Positions 24,317 through 35,357 of a DNA stretch of 64,000 nt are shown one piece after another. Made by a program: the position numbers and the translations under genes. Each line of letters begins with the position of its first letter. Position 1 is the first letter of the stretch. Source of the stretch: Buddleja alternifolia. Lineage: Eukaryota > Streptophyta > Magnoliopsida > Lamiales > Scrophulariaceae. Under the pieces are notes generated by a model. The model was given only the letters and a program-made list of their open reading frames with translations. It was not told the origin of the DNA and ran no database searches. Where the stretch lies: contig CM033404.1 in assembly GCA_019426215.1 (NCBI GenBank), positions 26,908,843 to 26,972,842 on the forward strand, read 5' to 3'.

Positions 24317-25197
24317 TGATGAAAGATTGAAGCTTTTTGAGAGAGTTTAGAAGAAAGCCTATTTGCCTTGAGAGAATTTTTACAGTAGGGAATTTGAAAG
24401 TGATACTGTAAAAATGCGAAGGGTTTAAATAGAAAGCAAAAAGTAACTCCTCAATAGCTTAGATAAATGCCACGTGTAACAGTAGTTAATATGGAAATGA
24501 AACTCATTGAATCTGGGCCGTTAAAGAATAACGATGGATGTAAAAAGATGCAATAAATTTGGTTAGCTGCTGTAAAATGAAAAAAATTTGAAGTCTGCAG
24601 TTACTTTTCAAAAACGTTTGAGATTTGGAAAATGTTCAGCGTGAGTTGCACACAACTGATGGTACACTGACATGTACCCAGACACATGCATTTACTAAAC
24701 CGCTTATTTTTAGATAGGAATTATTAACCGCCAGTTTGATTTGATAGGAGCGCGTGGGCAGTTGTCAAATCTTATCTTTTTGGACTTATCCACACGCTAC
24801 CTTTTAGCGATGAAAACAATGCTTAATTTTCAGAGAAAGTTTCTTAGCATTTAAAGTGGGAATATTCTTAACGCAAATTTCTTAGCATTTAAAGTGGGAA
24901 TATTCTTAACGCTGAAGTCTTTTAATAAAATTCAATCGCTTGATTTTTAAAAGATATTTTTATTTAACTTTAATAGAGATTGATTTTGTCATCCAGAAAA
25001 GATTAACGCTAATGATCAATGTACAGAATTGTTGAATAATTATTTTTGATCATAGACGCTTATTGGTTGGAATAAGTACAATTTCAAAGTTCCCCCTGAA
25101 ATTGATAACTCATTTCAATTTTGAAATTGCTTTAGACATAATAATAAAGTGGATTTCCCCTAAATTATATGCCTATGAAAGAAATGATGCTTTATGA
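24317..25197. other. Non-coding spacer between RNase H and the env-position gene
   Basis: About 880 bp without a supported frame. In element sense it would hold the promoter or splice acceptor of the env-position gene. It includes a 35-bp sequence (tttcttagcatttaaagtgg...) present twice in tandem with 38-bp spacing at 24840-24874 and 24878-24912. A3 has the same spacer with one copy. Confidence 0.65.
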
Positions 25198-25754
25198 TTA
25201 AGCGTTTAAATCAATCATACCTAATTCACTTCTCAAAGTGAGAAAACGTTGTTCGTTAAGCACTTTGGTGAAGATATCTGCCAATTGTTTGGCAGTACTA
25301 ATGAAATGCATGGAGATGTCTTTCTTTTGAACATGGTCACGCAAGAAATGGTAGCGAATGTCAATGTGTTTAGTTCTAGAATGAAGGACTGGGTTTTGGG
25401 TCATAGCTAAAGCGCTTTGGTTATCACAATGGATTGGGATAGGACCTAAGATTGTTCCATAATCTCTAAGTTGTTGCCTCATCCAAAGGATTTGTGCACA
25501 ACAGCTTCTAGCGGCTACATGCTCTGCCTCAGCGGTAAAAGTCGCTATGGATTGTTGTTTCTTACTATGCCACGAAACTAGTCTATCACCTAGAAATTGA
25601 CATGTACCACTAGTACTCTTTCTATCTATTTTGCATCCTGCAAAATTTGCGTCTGAATAACCAATTAGTTGAAAAGGAATCCGCTGGATACCATAAGCCC
25701 ACATTTTGTGTGCCTTTTAGGTATTTAAGGATCTTCTTGGTAGCAATTAAGTGT
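25198..25754 (-). pseudogene. RNase H domain of A1 pol, interrupted by a solo LTR
   Basis: The frame reads GYSDANFAGCKIDRKSTSG, then TAEAEHVAA, HCDNQSALAM, HIDIRYHFLRD and FTKVL, the standard order of the copia RNase H with its Asp, Glu and Asp residues visible. It ends at the stop at 25198-25200 with GMIDLNA. It belongs to the same polyprotein as the RT at 27236-28300; the solo LTR at 25760-27230 separates them. The frame itself is intact in this part. In an active element it would degrade the RNA strand during reverse transcription. Confidence 0.9.
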
Positions 25755-25759
25755 GATTC

Positions 25760-27230
25760 TGACACACGAAATCCTAGCAAGTATACTAGGTCGTGCAAAG
25801 TAATAAAGTGGACTATTTAGCCCGGGGTGTATCGTCTCCACAGGGACAATTGGATTCAATGCTCGTAATTGCTATATTACCTATTTCTAAGCTAAATCAA
25901 TTTATAAGATGATAGGTGTTTATACTATGAAAATAACTAAAGATAACTAAAATGATTATCAAGGTAATAAATCAAATGGGAAGAGGTGATTGGGTTATGA
26001 TCCTACTATGTTCTATTCTATGTTCATGAACTCTTAACTATCCGGATTTTTAGGACGCTCTTGTTATGGTGAAACCTCCTAATGTATTTGTTATTCAATC
26101 TCTTGAAATAACAAGCCTATACTAGTTAACAACTCCCTATATCTCTATAGTGAAGATTAAATTAACTAACATGCATTTAGGTTCAAAAGAGTTCCTTGTT
26201 TACGAAGATCCTACATTCACTCGGGTCATCTTATCACAAAAAGCCACACAACGCAATCGATTCTATCTCTAGTCAATTGTTACGTTATGATGTTTGATTT
26301 TTCGATCTCCCTTTATCTATCTCCTCTCGGTCTCAAGACAAAGCATTATATCAAACACATGGTGATCATTCAAGTGAAAGCATTAAGCATAAAATCAAAC
26401 ATGTAACAAGAATGTAATAAATCCGGAAATTAATCATTCATTAAACACAAAACATCACAAAGTATTTACATAACCCAACCACAAAGATGCTTAACTCATA
26501 CTTACAATAACAAATGATTCAACAATTCTATAAGACATAGTTGATAAACTAATCAAAGAGAAAGAGTTGAATTACTCCCTATTACAAGGTGTGAATCCAA
26601 GCTTTTGATGATGAAAATGGCTCCTCAAGCTTCCTTGGGTCTTCCTATGGCTTCTCTATGTGTTTTTAGAACAAGTGTCAGTGTTTTCCAAGAGAAAAGT
26701 GTGTTATAAAGGAGGAAAACGGCGGACTTAATTTTAGGGCTTCGAGAGAATTGGACCGCGGCACACATTCTTAACTGACTGCGGTCCGGATGGCAAGTAG
26801 TGCCGCGGCACAGCGCCGCGGTCCAATTGGCAAGTATTGCCTCGGTTTGAGCCGAGGTCTAAACAGGGCGCCGAAGGGTCATTCATCAAAGGGGCACGGC
26901 ATTGTGCCGCGGTTTGCGGGCGCCGAAGGCCGCGGCTCCGTGCCGCGGTCCTATCCAGATTTCTGAGCTTGGCATTGCACCGCAACCGCGGTCTTGCACC
27001 GGGTCTAGTGTCGTGGTCCCGTGCCGCGGTCCAGAGTTGCAGTTTCATATTTTTCTTCGCTTTTCTGTCTCTTGTTCGGCCTTCTTACTCGATAATCAAT
27101 CTATTTGACTTAAATCCCTACACACATGAAATTGAAACAAATCAAAGCACTATGCGGGATATTCATTACTAAATTATGACGAAAATACCTAAATCAAAGG
27201 GGTAAAAACTCGTAAAATGTGAACTTATCA
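25760..27230 (-). mobile_element. Solo LTR of a gypsy-like family inside A1
   Basis: The LTR has TG...CA ends (tgacacacg ... cttatca) and is flanked by perfect 5-bp duplications gattc (25755-25759 and 27231-27235). Removing it rejoins the A1 reading frame between the end of RT and RNase H. No internal region is left, so it formed by LTR-LTR recombination. Its ends resemble the LTR at 43299-44789 (tgacacga ... cctatca), which sits next to a gypsy-type primer site. A G+C-rich block with recurring ccgcggt lies at about 26755-27035. Confidence 0.9.
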
Positions 27231-27235
27231 GATTC

Positions 27236-28300
27236 TTTTGGATCAGTTTGAAAGCGTGAACACATGCATACCGAAAACATAATATCAGGTCTACTTGCAG
27301 TAAGATAAAGAAGTGATCCAATGATACCTCAATAGTTAGTGATATTAATTTTCTTCCCACTTTCACCTTTATCTAGCTTAAGCGTTTGGCTCATTGGAAT
27401 TTTTTAAAGATGATGCATTTTCCATACCAAATTTCTTAATCATATATCTTGTATATTTAGCTTGGTTTATAAATATGCCATTAGGGAGTTGTTTAACTTG
27501 TAATCCTAAGAAGAAAGTTAATTCACCCATCATGCTCATTTCGAATTGATCTTGCATCATTTTAGAAAACTTCTCACACAATCGCTTATTAGTAGATCCG
27601 AATATAATATCATCAACATAAATTTGGACTAAGAGAATATCTACATTATGGTTAATTTTAAATAACGTTGTATCAATGTTGCCTTTTGAAAAGCCTTTAC
27701 CTATAAGGAAAATAGAAAGAGTGTCATATCATGCTCTTGGTGCTTGTTTAAGACCATAAAGTGCCTTATCCAATTTTTAGACCATACTTTTGTCATGGTT
27801 GTTGATGAATCCTGAGGGTTGCTCCATGTATACTTCTTCTTGGAGTTTACCATTTAAAAAAGCACTAATCACGTCCATTTGATACACTGTGAACTTGTTG
27901 AATGCGGCAAACGCTATGAGCATCCGAATCGCTTCTAGACGGGCTACTAGGGCATACGTCTCATCAAAATCAATACCCTCTTCTTGGCAATAAACCTGAG
28001 CGACTAGTCTGGCTTTGTTTCTTATAACAGTGCCATCTTCGTCCATCTTGTTCCTAAAAACCCATCTAGTCCTAATGACTCCTTGGTGAGTTGGTCTTGG
28101 TACTAGTGTCCAAACCTTACTTCTCTCAAATTGGTTAAGCTCCTCTTGCATCGCTTCTCCCCAACTTGAATGACTGAGCGCTTCATCCACTTTCTTTGGT
28201 TCCATTTGAGATAGAGAGCTTGCGAACATGGCCTCATTGATTGTAGTGGCCCTAGTTCTAACGAGTGCTCCAATATCTCCAATAACTAGCTCTGGTGGAT
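27236..28300 (-). pseudogene. Reverse transcriptase domain of A1 pol, with stops
   Basis: The first part (27777-28229) reads SWGEAMQEELNQFERSKVW, TRWVFRNKMDEDG, EEGIDFDETYALVARLEAIR and VYQMDVISAFLNGKLQEEVY, classic copia RT. After a stop at 27777-27779 the catalytic YVDD is encoded at 27609-27620, followed by ELTFFLGLQVKQ and IKKFGMENASS. The domain finishes near 27236 at the solo LTR. At least two stops (27777 and near 27730) and further changes near 27380 break the frame. A3 lacks this domain completely. Confidence 0.88.
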
Positions 28301-28360
28301 GATCTCTAAGCCATTTACGATTGGTTGGAACGGGTTGAGAGACTCTTGATTATCAATCGC

Positions 28361-29420
28361 TTAACCCTCATTTGTCTCTTGCGCAGTCGCTACGTCATTC
28401 ACAGTTCTAATTTGTTCTTGATGATCATTCTCTTCATGATCATCAGCATTTCTAACAATATCATCATTAGTAACCTCACGAGTAACCTTAGGATTTGGCA
28501 CAAAGATCTCATCATCCTCATCATCATCACTATCATCACCAAGATTGATTTGTGACGCTTGTTGGGCATGATCTTCAATTCCTACATCATCAGTATTAAC
28601 CTTACTCGGTTCTTGGTTAGCATCATCAAACACAACATGAATGGATTCTTCAATCTTTGATTTGATCTTATTTAGGATGCGAAAACTCTTTCCATTCTTG
28701 GCATAGCCTAGATAGATTTCCTCATCCGCTTTAGGATCAAATGTCCTTAGATTGTGGGATCCATTGTTATGAATGAAACATTTTGAACCAAATACATCAA
28801 AATATGAAACGTTTGGCTTACGTCCCTTCCACAACTCATATGGAGTCTTATGATGTTTGATCATACACCGGTTCTAAGTGTAGCAAGCGATATTGATTGC
28901 TTTGGCCCAAAACCTTTGAGGCAGCTTGGACTCTGCTAACATCGTCCTAGCGGCTTCTTGAAGCATTCTGTTCCGTCGCTCAACCACTCCATTCTGTTGA
29001 GGTGTTCTAGGCGCAAAATACTCATGAAGTATTCCAATATCTGTACAAAACTTCTTAACAATATGGTTAGTAAATTCAGTACCTCTATCGCTTCTAATTC
29101 CCATCACCTTTAAATCTTTAGAGGTTTGTAATTGACGAATCAACGCTGTAAGCTCGACGCTAGTTTCATCTTTGGTCGCTAGAAATTCTACCCATGTATA
29201 GCGAGAGAAATCATCAACTATTACTAGCAAGTACTTTTTACCACTAACACTCATGATTTGAATAGGACCAAACAAATCTAAATGCAATAGTTCAAGAATT
29301 CTAGAAGTAGATAGATGACATTTCTTCTTAAAAGATGATTTGACTTGTTTACCCATTTGGCATGCATCACATAAGGGATTTTTCTGAAAGGAACCATTAG
29401 GTAATCCCTCTACTAGATTT
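28361..29420 (-). pseudogene. Integrase core and C-terminal region of A1 pol
   Basis: 28874-29356 reads LLHLDLFGP (first Asp), GIRSDRGTEF (second Asp) and PQQNGVVERRNR (Glu), so the D,D,E triad is present. A TAG stop at about 28871-28873 follows INIACYT. The frame then reopens (28361-28864) with KTPYELWKGRKPNVSYF and FLxxA-type GKSFRILNKIKSKIEESIHV, and an acidic linker (GDDSDDDEDDEIF) before the RT. The stop lies where A3 reads on through QNRC, so it is a point change in A1. Confidence 0.87.
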
Positions 29421-29900
29421 AGTGATATTAACTAAGAGATTGCCTTAAAGTTGAGGTGATTCATTTTTCTATTCCATAACCAACCCAATTCATTCTGACT
29501 TTTAGCAACAAAGCATGTAAGGTTGTTATCTATTGTTGAACCCCAATCTACCAAATACACATTGTTTGTTCTTTTTCCTTTCAATTTAGTAGACTTAGTC
29601 TTAGCGTCGTTAATATAGCAACAGTCACTTGAGAATTTTACTTCAAAGCCTTTATCACAAAATTGACTAATGCTTAACAAATTATGCTTAAGACCGTCAA
29701 CATAATATACATCACTTATTATGATGTTCCCCCTATGCATGATACCTATACCTTTTGTTTTACTTTTGGAGTTATCACCGAATATAACTTGAGGATCGTT
29801 GGTTGCACGATAGTTGACCAAGAGATCCTTTGAGGTCATGTGCCTTGACGACCTAGTATCAATGTACCATACTGAAGTATCGGTGTCGGCTCTAGGTACC
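29421..29900 (-). pseudogene. Protease and integrase zinc-binding region of A1 pol
   Basis: The protease active-site region reads VWYIDTRSSRHMT, whereas A2 and A3 have DSGSS, so the Gly needed in aspartic proteases is lost. A beta-rich stretch follows (VIFGDNSKSK, LKHNLLSISQFCDKGFEV). The integrase zinc-binding region starts LGWLWNRKMNH; the first His of the HHCC motif is Asn here but His in A2 and A3. A stop follows at about 29432. This part is inactive by sequence. Confidence 0.85.
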
Positions 29901-29929
29901 TACATTTAAAGGGCAATTCTAATTCTCCT

Positions 29930-32121
29930 TAGGTACCCATTTTGTCTTGGGTCCTTCAATGTTAGTAACTTTAGTTTGAATTAAAACTTTCGAAACCCAT
30001 ATTTGCCTTGTCTTCATTATTGGAGGATTGGCCTTCTTAGGTTTCGGTTTGTGTCGTGTGTGCTTTTTAGGTGCATAGTAATATCCTCAATTATAATAGT
30101 AATCATAGTCGTAATCATAATCATAATCATCATAGTATCGATAATAAGATCTAGATCTTTGAGGATATTGACGCTGGTATTTTCTTGGTGCTGGCTTAGG
30201 AGTCGATTTTGGCGATTGACGCTTAGCGTTTGATTCACTTGTAGATGGTTTATCCTTAGCCTTTTGAGCTTTTAGATGGACCTTATTTTGTGAATCATTC
30301 ACTTTCGTCTTCTACTTATTGCCTGAGTTGGTATTGACCTTCTCATTTGGCCTCTTACCATTGTCCTTGGGTTTATTCAATGTTTGACTGTTTGAACTCT
30401 TCTCAACAAAGAATACACCTTTTCCTCTGTTGGTTGCCGTAACCTTAGATGTTTTTTATTTTTGACTAAATTTATCACAACCTAAACCGGTCTTTTCACC
30501 AAAAAGTTTGGTTACCTCAGTCACATTATCTAGCTTTCTTGACGCTTTGGATAATGATGAGACAAGCTGCTCTGATTTGGCAAGTTTAGATATCAATTCA
30601 GCTTCTCTCTTGACTATTATATCAATATCACTTTTCAGTTGGGTAATTTCACTTCCAAGCGATTGATTCTTCTCAATGCATTGTTGTTGAACTTGCAACT
30701 CTGCCTTGAGCGTCATTCTATCACTTGTGAGCGATGAAATGATATCAAAGTGACTTTGATGTATCTTGGCGGCATCTTGACAATCTTTATAGTACTCATT
30801 TACTTTGTCAAGTAATTCATCATAAGAAAGAGGATGAGATATTTCAGTGTTTACCTTAGATAGCGAGTCATCAGACGCTTCTTCATCTCTCGCTATGAGA
30901 CAAATTAATGCTGAGTCACTTGATGGCTCATCGTCATTGCTTTCATCTGATGATTCCAAGTCCTCTTCAGGTGCGGAGAATGGTTCAGATTCCACTAGCA
31001 AACCTTGTTGGCGAAGGTTGCTCCTGAATTGGTTTCTATTCGCATAGTCTTGCCTTGTAGGTTTACACACATTTGGATAAAGGCAATTTACCTGGTAGTG
31101 CCCTGGTTTCCTGCAGTTATAACAAAGGTTAGTTTTCATTTTCTGTTCAGTTGATAACCTTTTGGAAACTACTGGCGCTGAGAGATTCTGAGTGGGAGAT
31201 GAAGGCACTTGGTATGGGACTGGTTCTACTGGTTGAGGTGCAGATATACATTGGCGCTTGATACTGAGGCGCTGGTGCAGGGGGAGGGGTTTGAAATGAA
31301 GTTTGTCCAATAGGGTTTCTCTTTTCATATCTTAGAAATTTCTTGACCAATAAAGCCATCTCTTTTTCCTCATTGGATTCTGTTGATTTCATCTCACTAA
31401 TCGCTTTACCCTTACTTTTGGTAGTAGCGATTAAAGCTCCCGATTCAGTCGATGTGTCGCTGACTTCACCTAATTCGAACTCAAATGCCTTTAACTTTGA
31501 AAACACATGTTCTGGAGTTAGAGTCTCCAAAGTCTGTGATTCTCTCATAGTAACAGTCTTAATCAAATACTTTTTTGGAAGACTTCTGAATATCTTGTTG
31601 ACCATTTCCTTCTTGGTCAATTCCTTGTCTAATGACGCTAACTCGGTGATGAGCAAGGTGAACCTTGCGTCCAATTGATCTAGCGTCTCGTTGGGCTGCA
31701 TTTTGAAATGCTCAGATCTTTGCATGGCTATGGAGAGCTTGTTCTCCTTCATCTGTGTTGAACCTTCACACACGATAGCCAACTTATTCCATATCTCTTT
31801 TGAAGTCTTACATTGCTTGATCTTGTTGAACAATGCATCATTGTCTTGTAACGCTGAGTAGAGAGCACTTCGTCCAACATTATCTAGATTCGCTCTTTTT
31901 CGATCTTCTGGTGTCCATTCTAACTTAGGTTTCTCGACATAAATATCTGGAGTAGCCTCAGTTGCTCCAGCGGCTCGAGTTATAACTTTCATGATCTGAA
32001 TGGGGCCATCTATAATTACATCACACATCTCATTATCGCAAGAACATAAATATGCAAATGCTCTAAGTTTCCATGAATCATAGTTTGACTTAACCAGCTT
32101 AGGCATCTTGTTAAAAGCCAT
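29930..32121 (-). pseudogene. gag of Sirevirus A1
   Basis: ATG at 32119-32121 (MAFNKMPKLV) opens 290 or so codons of capsid-like sequence (YDSWKLRAFAYLCSC, ITELASLDKELTKKEM, IFRSLPKKYL). A frameshift near 31250-31300 moves it to the frame 30456-31328. That frame has the zinc knuckle LCYNCRKPGHYQVNC (CX2CX4HX4C), an acidic Ser-rich segment and a coiled-coil-like region (MTLKAELQVQQQCIEKNQSL). After a stop at 30456, a basic Gln/Arg/Ser region and a striking Tyr/Asp repeat (YYRYYDDYDYDYDYDYYY, about 30090-30150) follow before the protease. Gag would coat the element RNA in cytoplasmic particles. The frame is broken in at least three places. Confidence 0.88.
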
Positions 32122-32217
32122 GATATGAGATTAAAATAAATAAAACGACTAAGTTTAGAAAAATGGATCTAAACAAGCAGTTATGCTCGGAAACGCTTAG
32201 GTTTCTACTTCAACCCG

Positions 32218-32230
32218 CTCTGATACTACT
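32218..32230 (-). promoter_or_regulatory. Primer binding site of A1
   Basis: Minus-strand agtatcagagcgg directly follows the 5' LTR end, close to the TGGTATCAGAGC sequence complementary to initiator Met tRNA used by most plant copia elements. A3 has the same site at 60965-60978 and A2 a variant (tggtatcaaagc) at 48252-48263. Confidence 0.8.
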
Positions 32231-33731
32231 TGATGGTCCCAAATGGCATACGAAATGGTCTAGAAGGGGGGGGGGGGGATTGAATAGACCCTGAAGTCTT
32301 TTTCGACTTTAAAAATATTTCGTATTACTTTGAAGAATTTGAACGCTTGGAAAGCTTAGCGCTAGGTCAGACGCTTAGGAATAGATAACTTAGACTTAGT
32401 GATTTCAACAATTACCAAAGTAGGGTAATGTTTCAATCGCTTAATCAGGGTTAGCACAGCAGAAATGATTTTATAGCTTAGCGTTCTCTTGAACTTGAAT
32501 TAGTCGCTTAACTGTTTTGAATGCTTTTTCAAGTTATAATATTCAAATGTAAAGTAAAGCAATAAACAGTAAATAACACAAGATATTGTAAGGTTCACTG
32601 GGTGATGTAATCCCAACTACGTCCTTCTTCTCTTTTGCACTTAGAGGAATTCACTAGAATGATTACCGAAGAGTCACACAGAGACTTCTACAAAATAGAT
32701 GAAAGGGAAGATGATCTTTGAGCTCCTTGATCACACAGACTTCGGCTCCAATGAAGATCTTCTTCAACAAGCTTCTCTCACATAGAAATGTTGCTTGTAG
32801 AATCAACAAACTTTCTCACTCAGATGAAAGATGTTGAGGGTTTTGTCACGGGTTTGTTTGATGTTGGAAAGCTCAAACAACTTGGGATATCTCAATAGTA
32901 ATTTAGGATTCTTCTCTGAAGAGGTTTGACATATCTATGACTGTCTTTGGAATGTATTCTGAAAAGCTTGAAGGATTTTGGCTATGGTGTTTGTAAGCTT
33001 TTCTTTCAAGTAATCTCAGAAAAGTTTTGACCTTTTTCTTGTGCATGTACGTGTATATTTAGGGTTTACTGAAGGGTACTATTTATAGGGTTTCTTGGGA
33101 TTTGTCCATTGGACACATGTGTGCGCGTGTACCTCACGCAGCGCTTTAAATAGTCTCTTTCTGACATTCCTGAAATTCTGCTGGTTCCGATTGGACAGGA
33201 GCAGGTTTTGAACTTTGAAATCAGACAGTTTAGTCAAAAGGTGGCTTGTCTACAAGTCATAATAGCTTATCACATTTAATGCACTTATCAGACATTTAAT
33301 GCATTTGAATTTATTTCCGTTGGAAATAAATGTCCGTTGATGATTGCATTTAAGTCCTTCATGACTTGAGAATTTATTTCAGGTGAATCTGATCCTTGAT
33401 TGCTTGAGTGCTTTGAGTGCTTGATTAAACAATCCTGAAACAGTCCTTTAGCATTTGACAGGCGCTAAGAACAAATCTTCATCTTCATTTGACTTCAGAC
33501 GCTGATCTTCAACTTCATCTTTAATAGACTCACCTAGAATTCTATTAGCAACTCGGTATCAAATACTTAGTCTAAAATCTACAAAGCTAAAAATTACAAG
33601 CCTAATAAAATAACAAACATTCAAACGCTTATACAATAGTTATATGAAAACATAATCTTACATTCTTTTGGGGTCTAACATAAAATTCTATCTTGTCATC
33701 ATCAAAACATCTAATATGAAATTTCCTAACA
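32231..33731 (-). repeat. 5' LTR of A1
   Basis: 1501 bp, plus-strand ends tgatggtccc and tttcctaaca. It matches the 3' LTR with scattered substitutions and small indels, most visible in the first 400 bp. It has an uninterrupted run of about 14 G at 32264-32278 (plus strand). A tatttata sequence near 33080-33090 (plus strand, so downstream in element sense) recurs in all A-type LTRs. Confidence 0.92.
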
Positions 33732-34485
33732 GTTTTTCTACTAAAGCTTTGAATTATTTAAACCTTTCAAAGGATTCAGACTTTTGCTTCATCAAATATA
33801 GTAGACAATATTTTAAATGATCGTCTGTGAAAGTGATGAAATAGTAGAAACCTCCACGAGCCATTTCTCCAAATGGTCCACAAATGTCAGTGTGCACTAA
33901 TCATAAGACTTGAGTAGCTCTTTCAAAAGTCCATGTGAAGGGAGATATAGCCATCTTGCCTAGGAGACAGGATTCACATGTTGGATAGGGATCCGATCCC
34001 AATGAGCTTAAAAGCCCATCTTTCTCCATTTTGTGGATATTGTGCTCTCCAGCATGGCCTAGTCTAAGATGCCACTTAAGTCTTAAGTTGGCTTCTTGCC
34101 TACCACGTTTATGTGTTACAATGTTCACAACAGAAGAATTATGGACATTCAAGTAATACAAACCATTAACTAAAGATACATTGCCAACTATTTTATTACC
34201 ATAATAAATGTCGCAATTCAAATTCGAAAGACGGAATGTATAACCAGTCTTAACTAATATAGGAATGGAAACAATGTTTTTAAGCCCATTGGACAAAACC
34301 AAAACATCATTTAAAAACAATAAATGTCCAGAATTTAAAATCAAAGAAGTAGATCCAATCCTAGTAGCTGCGACGCTTTCCCCGCTGCCTACTTTGATCA
34401 GCACTTCTTCTCGACCCAGCTTTCTACTTCTCTTCAGATCCTGATCCAAACAACATACATGAGCACTAGCCCCTGAGTCCAGAAT
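33732..34485 (-). pseudogene. Protease, HHCC region and integrase N-part of copia B1
   Basis: After an in-frame TAG at about 34486, ILDSGASAHVCC is the aspartic protease active site. WHLRLGHAGEHNIHKM with ESCLLGKM gives the HHCC zinc site, complete here. The frame stops at 33901. Integrase sequence continues in frame after the stop with HTDICGPFGEMARGGFYYF and FTDDH (first Asp region) and stops again before the break at 33731. The next part of integrase expected would look like fragment C at 51561, which is on the opposite strand 18 kb away. Confidence 0.83.
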
Positions 34486-35357
34486 CTATGAAGTAGAAAA
34501 AATGGTCATAGAACAATTAGTTTCATAAACAAAGAGTTCCATACCTTTTGCGCCTTTGCCTAATTTATGAAAGTTCCTCTTCCAGTGGCCAAGCTCACCG
34601 CATCGCAGGAAAATGTTCGTGTTCTTAGGCCCTTTTTTCTTGCGACCACGTTCTAATTTCTTTTGAGTTCTTTTGGATACTCCTTCTATCTTTCTTCTAT
34701 TTCCATTCTTTTGATCATCAAATGAATCATTTGTGAAATAGATAGAATAATCCCTCTTGGTCTTCATCCTCATGCGAGCTTGCTCAATTTCAAGCTTCTT
34801 TGTTAGCCCAGCTAATGAACAATCGATATCATTTATATGAAAGTTCATGACAAAGTAGTAGAAGGAGTCAGGGAGCGATTGTAGGATGAGATCAATTTGA
34901 AGATGAAGATCCATATAGAGTTTAACGATCTTAACTTTTCCATTAGGATCATCATCTTGACAACATGGTCTCCCACATCCTCTTCCTTTCTCATCCTTGC
35001 TTTGAAGAGATCTCTCGATATGAAATATCTTACGGTCCTACCGTGCTCTCCAAACATTTCCTCTATATGAAGAATTATGTCCCTTGTATTGCTCATTTCA
35101 TCATGAGAACTCTGTAGTTCACTACACATTGAGCTTAGGATATATCCTCTAGCTTTGTAGTTGTTACAAGTCCAGCTAAAATGAGCTAGTTGAACTCTCA
35201 CATCCTCATCCCTCTTAGGAACAGGGGGACAATTGATTTCCAACACATATTCAATTGACTCCTCACTTAGGACATTCCTTAAGATAGTGAGCCATTCCAT
35301 GTAGTTGGGTCCGATTAGAACATTTCTTTCGAGTAATTTTAAAAGTGGGTTTGTCAT
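34486..35357 (-). pseudogene. gag of copia B1
   Basis: ATG at 35355-35357 (MTNPLLKLLERNVLIGPNY) leads a copia retrotransposon Gag domain: YMEWLTILRNVL, ARGYILSSMCSELQ and EEMFGEHGRTVRY. A frame change near 34900 leads to LILQSLPDSFYYFVMNFHI (UBN2-like end), a Lys/Arg-rich stretch and a single knuckle LRCGELGHWKRNF; the first Cys of the usual CX2C is replaced. B2 at 49737-50123 carries the homologous N-terminal part. Confidence 0.85.

Larger units (their letters stand above)
18054..33731 (-). mobile_element. Sirevirus-like Ty1/copia retrotransposon A1, nearly full length, decayed
   Basis: LTRs of about 1.5 kb (18054-19559 and 32231-33731) with TG...CA ends enclose, on the minus strand, gag, protease, integrase, RT, RNase H (copia order) and a large extra gene between RNase H and the 3' LTR, the env position of Sireviruses (SIRE1 group). 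The primer site matches initiator Met tRNA usage. A solo LTR of another family sits inside it at 25760-27230. The 5-bp flanks (ccatc left, gtttt right) do not match. Stops or frameshifts occur in gag, integrase, RT and the env-position gene. Confidence 0.9.

Noticed and set aside
26734..27172. Arg/Pro/Ala-rich frames of about 105-111 codons on both strands
   Set aside because: They come from the G+C-rich ccgcggt block of a solo LTR; no codon structure or conserved motif.
30003..30233. Hydrophobic Ile/Val-rich plus-strand frame like a membrane protein
   Set aside because: It is the antisense of the Tyr/Asp repeat of gag.
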